Positions 28,523-38,201 are shown, counted from the stretch's first letter. The stretch: 64,000 nt of DNA from an uncultured bacterium (GCA_905214795.1 CAJMNM010000003.1:83580-147579); one strand, 5' to 3'. Program-made: numbers and translations. The notes: generated by a model from the letters alone, not told the origin.

Positions 28523-28634
28523 CCGGTCTTACCATACAACTCAGCTTTTCTTAAAGTCTGGCTTTGGGGGAGTATGAGTATGGTGCCGGTATGAAAAACA
28601 TAGTTTGGATAATCATTAATTTAATTTACTAACC

Positions 28635-28668
28635 TGAAACGGCTTACGGCTTCTGCCGTGAGGTTTCA
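28635..28668 (+). terminator. Hairpin between GH2 and GH51/GH43 genes
   Basis: TGAAAC (28635-28640) with GTTTCA (28663-28668), enclosing ACGGC/GCCGT around a TTCT loop. It is followed by an A-rich rather than T-rich stretch and ends 13 bp before the ATG at 28682, so it may be a leader structure rather than a terminator. Confidence 0.45.
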
Positions 28669-28681
28669 AAAACTAATTTTT

Positions 28682-31600
28682 ATGGATAAAAAAATGCTGA
28701 AAAGACTTTGCAGCTGTCTGATAGGCTGCACTTTGGGTGCCGGACTGGCCGCGCAGCCTATTGGCATGCAGATTGACGCCTCGCGCGCGACCTGCGATAT
28801 CGGAAAAAGACATTATGGTCTTTTCTTCGAGGAAATTAACCATGCCGGTGATGGCGGTTTATATGCCGAACTGATACATAACCGTTCGTTCGAGGACAAT
28901 GTCAACAATCCGGACCACTGGTGGACCGTGGGTACGGGTAAGATGACGCTTACGAGTGAGAATCTGATGAACAGTGTTCAGGGTAAGGCACTGACCGTGC
29001 AGTTTAATGCAGCCGGTGACGGTGTGAAGAACGAAGGTTTTTGGGGTATAAATATGGTGAACGGCAGAGTTTATACCTGTAACTTCTGGGTGCTCTCTCC
29101 GTCGTGGAGCGGCACACTGACCACAGCTTTGCTGAACAGCGAGGGGGCAGAAATAGGTAAGGCTACCGTAGAAGTCACTGCTTCGGACAAGTGGACCAAG
29201 TATTCCACACAGATTACGGCTACGGGAGACGACACGAAAGGCTGGTTCTCGCTGACCGGTTCTTCGGCCGGTTCAATTACCGTAGATATGGTAAGTCTGT
29301 TCCCGCCGACTTATAAGAACCGTCCGAACGGTTGTCGTCCGGATTTGGCGGAGATGCTTGAGGCAGCCAATCCGTCGTTTGTCAGATTCCCCGGCGGATG
29401 CTATATTGAAGGTGTATGGTCATCAAACAAGACCAACCGTTTTGAGTGGAAGAATACCATTGGTCCGATTGAGGAACGTCCGGGTCACCGTAATGTGAAC
29501 TGGAATTACCGTGTAAGCGATGGTATGGGTTTCCACGAAATGCTTCAGTTGACCGAAGACCTCGGTGCCGAGCCGCTCTTTGTGGTCAATATGGGTATGG
29601 GACATGGCTGGTATGAACCATATAACAAGATTGAAGAGTATATTCAGGAAGCTCTCGACGCCATAGAGTACTGTAACGGCGATGTGACTACAACCTGGGG
29701 AGCCAAGCGTGCGGCCAATGGTCATCCGGAGCCGTTCAACCTGCGCCTGATAGAAATCGGAAATGAAAATTATAATTTCTCTTCGGAGAACAACAGTGAC
29801 CAGAGCGACCATTATGCGGAGCGTTACATCCAGTTCTACAACGCAATCAAATCACGCTATCCCGAGATGACGGTTATCGGTAATGTGGAGGCGTGGGGTA
29901 CAGACGATCCTTCATGGCGTAACCCGTATCCGGTTGATGCCGTGGATGAGCATTATTACCGTTCACCGGACTGGTTTGTAAGCAAGTATAACAAATATGA
30001 TTCGTACAGCCGCTCTTCGCACAAGATTTATGTGGGCGAGTATGCCGTTACACAGAATTTTGGTGAGTATGGTAATTTGGATGCCGCACTGGGTGAGGCT
30101 GTCTATATGTTGGGTATGGAGCGTAATGCCGATGTATGTATTATGAACAGCTATGCGCCTATTTTCGCCAACGAGAATGACTATAACTGGAGACCGGACA
30201 TGATTCGTTTCAACAGTTCCATTTCTTATGGTACACCGTCATATTATGTGCAGCAGCTTTTCCCGAACAATCTGGGAACACAGAATCTGAGCTATACCGA
30301 GACGAATATCACGGATGAGATGCAAGTAGGACGTGTAGGTTTCAGTACATGGGGAACTACCGTGAAGTTTGACAATGTCAGACTTACGGCTGCCGACGGA
30401 ACGGAAGTATACAGTGATGACTTTACTTCGTCAACCGGAAAATGGACCATTCCGACCGGAGGTAACTGGACAGTAAACGATGGTGCCATGGTACAGGGCG
30501 ACCAGAATATGCAGGGAAATATCTGCTGGCTGAATGTTGACGGCATGTCTTCGTATACTTATGAGGTTGAGGCAACTAAAATAAGCGGTGCGGAAGGTTT
30601 CCTTATTGCATTCAATTATTTGGATGACAAGAATTATGCATGGTGGAATCTTGGCGGATGGAGCAATAAGAAACATGGTGTGGAGGTTTGTACAAACGGT
30701 ACGAAAACAACAGTGGCACAGTGTGACGGCCAGATTGAGACCGGTAAGACTTATCAGGTGAAGATTGTGGTAGAAGGTACCAAGGTGTCTTGCTATCTTG
30801 ACGGTGAACTTAAACATCAGTTTACATTGAACGTTAAGCAGAAGGTTTATACTGCAGTCAGTCTGAACAAGGAAGAAGGTATGATGTATATAAAGGTTGT
30901 CAATCCTTATGCCGATGCACAGACCATGCGCATTGACGTGAAGAATGCTACGGTAGAGAGCGGTTCGCTCGTGTTGCTTTCTTCTGCAAGCAACAAGGAT
31001 GAGAATACTACGGCCGAACCGTATAAGGTGGCTCCGAAAGAATCTACGCTGACAACCGAGGCCGACGGCCTGGATTATGAGGTTCCGGCTTATTCTCTGA
31101 ATATTATCCGTTTGAAGGTAAAGGATATTCAGGAAGATCAGACTCCTGATCCCGAGATTCCGGAACCGGCTGTGGCTTACAGTTTTGAGAGTGGAGCGGC
31201 AGCTGATGATAACGGACAGTTTACGGGAAAGCTGATGGGTGATGCTTGCATCGTGGCGATGGACGATGGTAACAAGGCGCTTTATACCGGTATGTCCGGT
31301 CAGAACGGATGGATGGATATGGGAGCGGAAATGGCTCGTGAGACAGCGGCCAAACTGACGGGCAATTATACCATCACTACAGACATTCTTTTGACGGGAG
31401 TAGGTTCGTTGAAGAATAACTGCTGGGCTTTGTCTTTGGCTAACGGTACAGATCAATATATTGGTCTGGTCAATACGGCTAACAATACAGACTGGTATTA
31501 TACGCTTTGTGAAAATAATAAGGAATATGCGCATTCGGGAAGCGGATTGTCATACGGAAAATGGCATACACTGACGTTTGTTGTAGAAGACGGTATGGGC

Positions 31601-33985
31601 CGTTTCTATGTAGACGGCTATAAGTTGTCGGAAGTCAGTTATACGTCACGTCCCGACCGGTTTGCAGATAAACTGACCATGGCCGCTTTGGGACATTCGC
31701 CTTATGAGGATGACGCATTCTTGTCAGAAGCATTTATCGACAATGTGAATTTCTATACTACAGCTCTTACAGCCGATCAGGTAAAGAAACTGTATGAGCA
31801 GGCAACTCAGAAGGCTGTTTCATCAGAGGACATGCAGAAAGAGACTGATAATGGTGAGCTGACTTCTTTAATGAAGAAATTCAATTATCTGCATGCTTCT
31901 ACCGAATTGCCGGCTACTACAGCTTCGGGAACAGCCATCAGTTGGGCTTGTGACATTACCGAGGAAGGTTATGTGGAGTTTAAGACAGAAAACGGCGTGC
32001 AGCAGCTTAATGTTTTGCAATTGCCGGCTGCCGGTTCGGAAACGGTTGAGGTTGGTAAACTGACTGCAACTCTTGATTATGGCGATGGTCAGCCCAAGAC
32101 AATAGAGCATGCTGTCATTTTAGCTCCGGATGATGACCGTTACGGTTATCTGTATTGTTTCATGAACTCAACTTCTGAAATTACCAATTTTGCATTGGGC
32201 AGCAAGGAAGACAAGGGACACCGTTTTGATGTTTTACTTGGTGGCGCGGAGATTTTTGATACGGAAGAGATTGCCGGTATTGAGCATGGTACACGTGACG
32301 CATATATTACCCGCGGTCAGGAAGGGGACGGTTATCTGATGACAACAACCGATATGAAGAACGCAGTATCTCATGTGTGGAACAATCATGGTATAAACCT
32401 GATTAAGTCAAGCGATTTGATTCATTGGGAAAGTGTGACGTTCGACTTTAACAAGGGTAAGCAGATTTTCTCCGATCCGGATGCAGTAACGGGCTGTTAC
32501 GATACGGACGAGGAGTATGCCAAGATCAACCGTGTGTGGGCGCCTCAGGTTATCTGGGATCCGACGGTTGAGAAATATCTGGTATATTATTCTTTGCTTT
32601 CTACAAACGAGGGCGATGGTTATGATAAGATTTATTATTCTTATGCCGACCGTGATTTCAAAACATTGACACAGCCCCGTATTTTCTTTGATCCGGGACG
32701 CTCGGTTATTGATGCGGATATTGTATATAACCCTTATGACGGTTTGTATCATATGTATTATAAGAAAGAAGGCGCGGCCGGAACAACACGTGGTATTTAT
32801 GAGACAACAAGTCCTAAACTGGTAGGTGGTGAATGGACTGACATTGTGCATGTGACCAACGAAGGTGCCGAGCAGGTGGAAGGTTCGTCAACAATCCGTC
32901 GTATCAACGAGGATAAATATAATCTTTATTATATGCGTTATTCCGGTGGTTCTGCTTATAAATATTGCGAGACAGACCACGTAGGATTGAATATTTCGGG
33001 TTCGGCTAATCTTGAAGGTACGGGAAACTTCCAGCATGGTTCGTTCATGACACTGACAGAAACAGAATATCATATGCTTGAAAGCTGGGATAAGCTGATG
33101 CTTTTCTTACCCGAGATAGAGGCTATGGCTGAAAGCAGTCAGAATCAGATTCTTCTTGACGGTATAGCAGAGGCTAAGAAGGCATTGGACTTTACAACCG
33201 TAGAAGAACTGGCTGTTGAGTTGCCGAAGGCTTATGAAGTTTTGTTGAAAGCGCGCGAGGATTATCTGAACGATTTGTTCGGAAATCTGGGTGAAGGCGA
33301 GGTTGCCGATTTGACCTTCATGTTGAAGAATCCCCAGTTTGCTCAGGGTACTTATGGCTGGAGCGGTACAAGCTTTACACAGGTATCTGCCGGTGTGGGC
33401 GAACACTTTGACAAGACCTTTGATACTTATCAGTTGCTTGAGAATATGCCTGCCGGTGAATATGTGTTCAGTTGTCAGGGATTCTATCGTAATGGAAACT
33501 CTACAACGGCGAGTGAAGCTTATCTTAACGGTACGGAACAGTTGCTGGCCAAGCTGTATATGAATGATGAGGAGGCTCCGTTCATGTCTCTTTATGACGA
33601 AACAGCCTATAAGTTTAATCCGTATACTTATCCGAACGGTGTGAGTGACGCCAATAAGGCGTTTAATATATACGACAGATATATGAATAACAGTGTGAAG
33701 TGTACATTAACAGAGGCTGCCGATCTTAAAGTCGGTATGAGAAAGACGCAGGAGACTTTTCAGGACTGGACCTGTTTTGATAATTTCAAACTGACATTCA
33801 AACCGGCAAAAGGTGTAAAGGTGGAGCAGGCGGAATGTACAGAACTGCCAGATAATGTTGATGTCTATACGGTATCAGGCCATCTTGTACGTTCGAATGT
33901 GGCTTATGCAAAGGCTTTGAATAATCTGCCGGAAGGGGTTTATATTCTTAAAGCAGGACAGAAGAATCAGAAAGTAATAAAATAA
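28682..33985 (+). CDS. Giant exported arabinosidase: GH51 - LamG - GH43 - binding module - sorting-like tail
   Basis: 1,767 residues from the ATG at 28682; an in-frame ATG at 28658 lies inside a hairpin and would spoil the signal peptide. Order: signal peptide 1-25; CBM4-like and GH51 alpha-L-arabinofuranosidase to about 830 (acid/base in EIGNENYNF, nucleophile in YVGEYAVTQ), with a DUF1080/LamG-like insert at about 549-717; LamG fold about 830-1040; Ig-like region; GH43 about 1150-1470 (base Asp in TRDAYITRG, Asp in IDADIVYNP, acid Glu in EQVEGSSTI); helical linker; binding-like module 1543-1710; tail 1726-1767 ending LPEGVYILKAGQKNQKVIK, like type IX secretion tails. Two arabinan/arabinoxylan-type activities in one chain. 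Predicted outside the cell or on its surface. Confidence 0.88.
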   Translation: MDKKMLKRLCSCLIGCTLGAGLAAQPIGMQIDASRATCDIGKRHYGLFFEEINHAGDGGLYAELIHNRSFEDNVNNPDHWWTVGTGKMTLTSENLMNSVQGKALTVQFNAAGDGVKNEGFWGINMVNGRVYTCNFWVLSPSWSGTLTTALLNSEGAEIGKATVEVTASDKWTKYSTQITATGDDTKGWFSLTGSSAGSITVDMVSLFPPTYKNRPNGCRPDLAEMLEAANPSFVRFPGGCYIEGVWSSNKTNRFEWKNTIGPIEERPGHRNVNWNYRVSDGMGFHEMLQLTEDLGAEPLFVVNMGMGHGWYEPYNKIEEYIQEALDAIEYCNGDVTTTWGAKRAANGHPEPFNLRLIEIGNENYNFSSENNSDQSDHYAERYIQFYNAIKSRYPEMTVIGNVEAWGTDDPSWRNPYPVDAVDEHYYRSPDWFVSKYNKYDSYSRSSHKIYVGEYAVTQNFGEYGNLDAALGEAVYMLGMERNADVCIMNSYAPIFANENDYNWRPDMIRFNSSISYGTPSYYVQQLFPNNLGTQNLSYTETNITDEMQVGRVGFSTWGTTVKFDNVRLTAADGTEVYSDDFTSSTGKWTIPTGGNWTVNDGAMVQGDQNMQGNICWLNVDGMSSYTYEVEATKISGAEGFLIAFNYLDDKNYAWWNLGGWSNKKHGVEVCTNGTKTTVAQCDGQIETGKTYQVKIVVEGTKVSCYLDGELKHQFTLNVKQKVYTAVSLNKEEGMMYIKVVNPYADAQTMRIDVKNATVESGSLVLLSSASNKDENTTAEPYKVAPKESTLTTEADGLDYEVPAYSLNIIRLKVKDIQEDQTPDPEIPEPAVAYSFESGAAADDNGQFTGKLMGDACIVAMDDGNKALYTGMSGQNGWMDMGAEMARETAAKLTGNYTITTDILLTGVGSLKNNCWALSLANGTDQYIGLVNTANNTDWYYTLCENNKEYAHSGSGLSYGKWHTLTFVVEDGMGRFYVDGYKLSEVSYTSRPDRFADKLTMAALGHSPYEDDAFLSEAFIDNVNFYTTALTADQVKKLYEQATQKAVSSEDMQKETDNGELTSLMKKFNYLHASTELPATTASGTAISWACDITEEGYVEFKTENGVQQLNVLQLPAAGSETVEVGKLTATLDYGDGQPKTIEHAVILAPDDDRYGYLYCFMNSTSEITNFALGSKEDKGHRFDVLLGGAEIFDTEEIAGIEHGTRDAYITRGQEGDGYLMTTTDMKNAVSHVWNNHGINLIKSSDLIHWESVTFDFNKGKQIFSDPDAVTGCYDTDEEYAKINRVWAPQVIWDPTVEKYLVYYSLLSTNEGDGYDKIYYSYADRDFKTLTQPRIFFDPGRSVIDADIVYNPYDGLYHMYYKKEGAAGTTRGIYETTSPKLVGGEWTDIVHVTNEGAEQVEGSSTIRRINEDKYNLYYMRYSGGSAYKYCETDHVGLNISGSANLEGTGNFQHGSFMTLTETEYHMLESWDKLMLFLPEIEAMAESSQNQILLDGIAEAKKALDFTTVEELAVELPKAYEVLLKAREDYLNDLFGNLGEGEVADLTFMLKNPQFAQGTYGWSGTSFTQVSAGVGEHFDKTFDTYQLLENMPAGEYVFSCQGFYRNGNSTTASEAYLNGTEQLLAKLYMNDEEAPFMSLYDETAYKFNPYTYPNGVSDANKAFNIYDRYMNNSVKCTLTEAADLKVGMRKTQETFQDWTCFDNFKLTFKPAKGVKVEQAECTELPDNVDVYTVSGHLVRSNVAYAKALNNLPEGVYILKAGQKNQKVIK

Positions 33986-34060
33986 TCTGTATATGACAGA
34001 CAGATGTGAGAAGGTTTGAGACTTTTTACATCTGAAATCTTATCGGTTAAATAAAAAATT

Positions 34061-34090
34061 ATAGAGGACATGCCGCGGCATGTCCTCTAT
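34061..34090. terminator. 30-bp perfect palindrome after the GH51/GH43 gene
   Basis: ATAGAGGACATGCCG is followed directly by its exact reverse complement. As RNA it makes a very stable GC-rich hairpin, preceded by an A-rich run (ATAAAAAATT). Likely a bidirectional terminator, although the trailing T run is poor. Confidence 0.7.
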
Positions 34091-34276
34091 GTGTATGATA
34101 TATATGGCATAGTAAATATCGGGTAAAAAGGATAGTCTTGTTGTTTATCATTATAGACCGATGGCCGGTTGGCTGATGCAAATGGTATTTGGTTAATGAG
34201 ACGGAAACTTTGTAATCATTTCAAATCTTTTTAGAAGTTTTATGGCCGAAATAACAGTTATATCTATTTTTCTCAC

Positions 34277-34284
34277 TATCTTTG
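34277..34284 (+). promoter_or_regulatory. metK promoter -7 box
   Basis: TATCTTTG, placing the transcription start just before the riboswitch. No good -33 element is visible. Confidence 0.65.
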
Positions 34285-34299
34285 CGGCTGAAAAATAAA

Positions 34300-34346
34300 T
34301 GTGGATAGATTTGGGCGGCTTGCAACCACAGAAAAAAATGCTAAAA
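34300..34346 (+). ncRNA. SAM-II riboswitch in the metK leader
   Basis: Stem P1 is TGTGG (34300-34304) with CCACA (34326-34330). The loop holds GATTT (34308-34312) and a TTGCA just before the closing arm (34320-34324); the 3' part reads AAAAAAATGCTAAAA. These are the hallmark elements of the SAM-II (metA/SAM-alpha) pseudoknot class: GAUUU, UUGCA and AAAUG-GCUAAA in the same order. GCA 34322-34324 can pair with TGC 34339-34341 as part of P2. It senses S-adenosylmethionine, the product of the gene it precedes. Confidence 0.83.
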
Positions 34347-34429
34347 TTCAGTTTCTAAGACTTTACGCATTCCTTCCCAATGAAACCCCATTCTTTAATT
34401 TGTTTTATTCACTTAAAAATTAGGTAGAA

Positions 34430-35713
34430 ATGGGTTACTTATTTACTTCTGAGTCTGTATCTGAAGGTCATCCCGACAAAGTGGCTGACCAGATTTCTGA
34501 TGCGGTTTTGGATGAGTTGCTGGCTTTTGACAAGGATTCAAAAGTGGCATGTGAGACTATGGTAACGACCGGTCAGGTTGTTTTGGCCGGTGAGGTAAAA
34601 TCGTCGGCTTATGTTGATTTGCAGGAGATAGCCCGTCGTACAATACGTCGCATTGGCTATACTAAGGCAGAATATAAGTTCGAATCGGAAAGTTGTGGCG
34701 TTTTTTCAGCCATTCACGAACAGAGCCCGGACATAAACAGAGGTGTGGAACGTGACGACCCCATGAATCAGGGGGCCGGCGATCAGGGTATGATGTTTGG
34801 TTATGCTACCAACGAGACAGAGAATTATATGCCTTTGTCTTTGGATTTGTCTCACAAGATTCTTCAGGTTTTGGCGGAAATCCGTAGAGAAGGTAAGGAA
34901 ATGACTTATCTTCGTCCCGACGCGAAGAGTCAGGTTACAATTGAATATGATGATAATGGTAAGCCTGTAAGAGTGGATACCATTGTGGTTTCTACACAAC
35001 ATGATGAATTTATCAAGCCTATGGACGGTAATCAGGATAAAGCCGATATGCAGATGCTTGATATCATCAGAAAGGATGTGATAAATGTCTTGATGCCGCG
35101 TGTGATTGCGGAGATTCACAATCCGGATGTGCTGGCTTTGTTTGATAATCATATTACCTATCATGTTAATCCTACAGGTAAGTTTGTAATCGGTGGTCCT
35201 CATGGAGATACCGGTCTGACCGGCCGTAAGATAATTGTAGATACTTATGGTGGAAAAGGAGCACATGGTGGTGGTGCCTTCTCAGGCAAAGATCCTTCTA
35301 AAGTGGACCGTTCGGCTGCTTATGCAGCCCGCCATATCGCAAAGAATATGGTTGCGGCCGGAGTGGCAGATGAGATGCTGGTTCAGATAAGTTATGCCAT
35401 TGGTGTGGCTAAACCGGTGAATATTTATGTGAATACTTACGGACGTAGTCATGTGGCTATGTCGGACGGTGAGATAGCAAAGAAAATAGCAACGTTGTTT
35501 GATTTGCGGCCAAAAGCAATAGAAGACCGTCTGAAACTGCGTAATCCTATATATGAGGAAACCGCGGCTTATGGGCATATGGGACGTCAGCCGAAGAAGG
35601 TAGTCAAAGTGTTCCATAGTCGTTACATGCCGGCAAAAACTATGGAAGTTGAGCTCTTTACATGGGAGAAACTGGACTATGTGGATAAGATTAAGGCTAC
35701 ATTTGGATTGTAA
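34430..35713 (+). CDS. metK: S-adenosylmethionine synthetase
   Basis: 427 residues. Makes SAM from methionine and ATP in the cytoplasm. Marks: ATP-binding SESVSEGHPDKVADQISDAVLDE at the N-terminus, GAGDQGMMFGYATNET near residue 118, and GGGAFSGKDPSKVDRSAAYAARHIAKN near 283. Longer than the ~384-residue E. coli enzyme, as in related Bacteroidota. Starts a cluster with the LOG, DUF4271 and hemD genes at gaps of 2-7 bp. Regulated by the SAM-II element; the start codon may also be covered by a hairpin (34384-34392 with 34429-34436). Confidence 0.97.
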   Translation: MGYLFTSESVSEGHPDKVADQISDAVLDELLAFDKDSKVACETMVTTGQVVLAGEVKSSAYVDLQEIARRTIRRIGYTKAEYKFESESCGVFSAIHEQSPDINRGVERDDPMNQGAGDQGMMFGYATNETENYMPLSLDLSHKILQVLAEIRREGKEMTYLRPDAKSQVTIEYDDNGKPVRVDTIVVSTQHDEFIKPMDGNQDKADMQMLDIIRKDVINVLMPRVIAEIHNPDVLALFDNHITYHVNPTGKFVIGGPHGDTGLTGRKIIVDTYGGKGAHGGGAFSGKDPSKVDRSAAYAARHIAKNMVAAGVADEMLVQISYAIGVAKPVNIYVNTYGRSHVAMSDGEIAKKIATLFDLRPKAIEDRLKLRNPIYEETAAYGHMGRQPKKVVKVFHSRYMPAKTMEVELFTWEKLDYVDKIKATFGL

Positions 35714-35719
35714 TTTAAA

Positions 35720-36307
35720 ATGAATGAAATAAGAACCGTATGTATTTATTCAGCCTCCAGCACACAAGTGCCGGAGGCTTATTTCAAAGCCGCACGTGAA
35801 GTAGGCGAATTATGTGCCCTGCATCATATCCGGATTGTTAATGGAGCAGGAAGAGCCGGATTGATGCGTGCCTGCGCTGATGCTTGTTTGTCTGCCGGCG
35901 GAAAGGTGACGGGAGTAATACCTTCGTTTATGATAGAGCAGGGGTGGCAGCATACGGGGCTTACCGAACTGATAGAAACTCCTGATATGCACAGCCGTAA
36001 GGAAACAATGGCTGACTTATCTGATGGGGTAATAGCCTTGCCAGGTGGTTGCGGTACGTTGGAAGAGTTGTTGGAGGTGATTACCTGGAAGCAGCTGGGG
36101 TTGTATCTTAAACCCGTCATTATTTTGAATACCGACGGTTTTTTCAATCCTTTGCTTGAGATGCTCAATAAGGCAGTAGACGAGCATTTTATGCGACCGG
36201 AACATCTTCAGATATGGCGCGTTGCGGCGACACCGCTTCAGGCTGTAGAGTTCTTATATACAACGCCGTTGTGGAGCAAGGAAATACAGAAGTATGCAGC
36301 GATATAA
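35720..36307 (+). CDS. LOG-family (TIGR00730) nucleotide 5'-monophosphate phosphoribohydrolase
   Basis: 195 residues with the lysine-decarboxylase-like Rossmann fold. The family signature P108-G-G-C-G-T-L-E-E and the upstream HSRKETM segment (Arg93, Lys94) are present. Known members hydrolyse AMP or cytokinin riboside monophosphates to free base and ribose phosphate. In gut bacteria the physiological substrate is unclear. Six bp after metK and 2 bp before the DUF4271 gene. Confidence 0.9.
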   Translation: MNEIRTVCIYSASSTQVPEAYFKAAREVGELCALHHIRIVNGAGRAGLMRACADACLSAGGKVTGVIPSFMIEQGWQHTGLTELIETPDMHSRKETMADLSDGVIALPGGCGTLEELLEVITWKQLGLYLKPVIILNTDGFFNPLLEMLNKAVDEHFMRPEHLQIWRVAATPLQAVEFLYTTPLWSKEIQKYAAI

Positions 36308-36309
36308 AG

Positions 36310-37323
36310 ATGAATGCAGATTCAATACAGCAGGTTTCAGTTAATAATCATGTTCAGCGTCCGGCTTCTCATGGTTTTAATGTGGCGAAGATTATTCAAC
36401 AGCTTCCGGCTGATGCAACACCGGCCCAACAGGATTCAGCCGTACAGGCTCATTTGCCCGAACGGCAAAAGTTTCGTTCCACTTGTCCGGATACATTGAA
36501 TATTCCGGGTTGGAATGTGAAGAAATGGAAGGCTGATTTAACACAGCTTCCGTCATGTTATGAGGATACGATGTTTGGTGACTCGGTGTATTATCATCCG
36601 GAGTTGCCGTATCGTTCGAGAGGAATAGTGGCTGAACCGGAACCTTATTTGTTGCGGAACGATGACTGGATTACCGCTATCTTGTTGTTTTGTTTCTTTG
36701 TGATGCTTAATATTTTTTCAAAGAGCAGAAAATATATTGTTCAACAGTTTTCTGATTTCTTTTTCATGCATACAGAGAAAAGTTCTTTTTTTGACGAGGA
36801 AGCCGGTCGTGAGAAACGTGAAGCTTTATTTCTTTTGTTTCAGACCAGTCTGCTTGTTGGATTATTCTTTTTTGATTTCACACAGGAGTCTTATGATATG
36901 TCCATGTGGGCTGTTTCTTCTCATCTTTTGTTGGGCAGTTATGTGGTGGTTTGTCTTTGCTTTTTTGGACTGAAACATATCCTGTATCAATTTGTAAATT
37001 GGATTTTCTTTGACAAACAGCAGCGTAGAATGTGGGCAAAAGCGTATTATTTTCTGCTGTCGGCTGAAGGGGTGTTATTTTTTCCGTTAGCAATGTTGAC
37101 GGTATATTTTAATTTGTCTTTGGAAAATACAGCGTTAGTTTTCCTTTTTTTACTTTTTGGGGTTAAGATACTGTTGTTTTATAAGTATTATACCATCTTT
37201 TTCTCAAAAATTTATGGCCTTTTGCATTTAATTGTGTACTTTTGTAGCCTTGAAATACTACCATTCATTGGTGTATGGTATGCACTCTTATTCACAAACG
37301 AAAGTTTTATTATAAAATTTTAG
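36310..37323 (+). CDS. DUF4271 integral membrane protein
   Basis: 337 residues from the ATG at 36310, 2 bp after the LOG stop; an upstream frame start at 36214 inside the LOG gene is rejected. The first ~110 residues are polar and Pro/Gln-rich (AHLPERQKFRSTCPDTLNIPGW). Then come about seven hydrophobic helices (ITAILLFCFFVMLNIF onward), ending IPFIGVWYALLFTNESFIIKF. DUF4271 is a Bacteroidota family of unknown function, commonly next to hemD as here. Confidence 0.85.
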   Translation: MNADSIQQVSVNNHVQRPASHGFNVAKIIQQLPADATPAQQDSAVQAHLPERQKFRSTCPDTLNIPGWNVKKWKADLTQLPSCYEDTMFGDSVYYHPELPYRSRGIVAEPEPYLLRNDDWITAILLFCFFVMLNIFSKSRKYIVQQFSDFFFMHTEKSSFFDEEAGREKREALFLLFQTSLLVGLFFFDFTQESYDMSMWAVSSHLLLGSYVVVCLCFFGLKHILYQFVNWIFFDKQQRRMWAKAYYFLLSAEGVLFFPLAMLTVYFNLSLENTALVFLFLLFGVKILLFYKYYTIFFSKIYGLLHLIVYFCSLEILPFIGVWYALLFTNESFIIKF

Positions 37324-37330
37324 GACACTT

Positions 37331-38074
37331 ATGATAAAGAAGATTCTGGTTTCACAGCCAAAACCAACTTCGGAGAAGTCACCATATTATGATATAGCTT
37401 CCAAGTACGGTGTGGAATTAGTTTTCAGACCTTTTATCAAGGTTGAGGGCTTAACTGCTAAAGAATTTCGTCAGCAGAAAGTTTCAATATTAGATTATAC
37501 AGCTATTGTTTTCACGTCAAGGAATGCTATTGATCATTTCTTTATGCTGTGTAAGGAACTGCGTGTAGCGATTCCTGAAGATATGAAATATTTTTGCATC
37601 ACAGAAACTGTGGCATTGTATATTCAAAAATATGTGCAGTATCGTAAACGTAAGGTATTCTTTGGCGCGACCGGAAAGATAGATGATTTGTTGCCTTCAA
37701 TGGTTAAACATAAGACAGAAAAATATCTTGTTCCATTGTCAGATGTACATAATGACGAGATTGCAAATCTTTTGGATTCAAAGAAACTTATCCACAAAGA
37801 GGTTATTATGTATCGTACAGTCAGCAATGATTTTGGTCCTGATGAATCATTTGATTATGATATGCTGATTTTCTTCAGTCCTTCAGGTATACATTCTTTG
37901 CTGAAGAATTTCCCCGATTTTGAGCAGGGAAATGTGGCAATTGGAAGTTTTGGTCCGACAACAGCCAAGGCTGTTCGTGATGCAGGATTGAGACTTGACC
38001 TGGAAGCTCCTTCAGAGAAATATCCTTCTATAACCGCAGCGTTGAACGATTTCATCAAAGCGCAGAATTCATAA
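37331..38074 (+). CDS. hemD: Uroporphyrinogen-III synthase
   Basis: 247 residues. Cyclises hydroxymethylbilane to uroporphyrinogen III in tetrapyrrole synthesis. Two-lobe family pattern: VFTSRNAIDHFFMLC near residue 57, FCITETVALYI near 86, and FFSPSGIHSLLKNFPDF near 180, followed by FGPTTAKAVRDAGLRLDLEAP. Seven bp after DUF4271. A terminator follows at 38120-38158. Confidence 0.92.
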   Translation: MIKKILVSQPKPTSEKSPYYDIASKYGVELVFRPFIKVEGLTAKEFRQQKVSILDYTAIVFTSRNAIDHFFMLCKELRVAIPEDMKYFCITETVALYIQKYVQYRKRKVFFGATGKIDDLLPSMVKHKTEKYLVPLSDVHNDEIANLLDSKKLIHKEVIMYRTVSNDFGPDESFDYDMLIFFSPSGIHSLLKNFPDFEQGNVAIGSFGPTTAKAVRDAGLRLDLEAPSEKYPSITAALNDFIKAQNS

Positions 38075-38119
38075 GGATGATACATGTGCGGAAAATACGC
38101 CATGAGTAAATAATAAAGG

Positions 38120-38158
38120 TGAGGAATCTGCAATATTCAAGGGCGGATTCCTCATTTT
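38120..38158 (+). terminator. Terminator after hemD
   Basis: TGAGGAATC (38120-38128) pairs with GATTCCTCA (38146-38154), followed by a short T run. Confidence 0.85.
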
Positions 38159-38201
38159 GTTTAAAGACTGTTTTTTCATTTTGACAGATTTGGGCTGAAA
38201 T

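Larger units (their letters stand above)
33986..34429 (+). other. Spacer with palindromic terminator and metK leader
   Basis: 444 bp without a gene. It contains the palindrome at 34061-34090, a TATCTTTG -7 box at 34277-34284, the SAM-II riboswitch at 34300-34346 and about 80 nt of further leader before metK. Confidence 0.8.

Noticed and set aside
30431..31534. 367-codon minus-strand frame inside the GH51/GH43 gene
   Set aside because: Antisense to well-defined domains; no motif, His/Arg/Ile-rich shadow composition.
23800..34000. Classical polysaccharide utilisation locus
   Set aside because: No SusC/SusD pair, no hybrid two-component or anti-sigma regulator between or beside the glycosidase genes.
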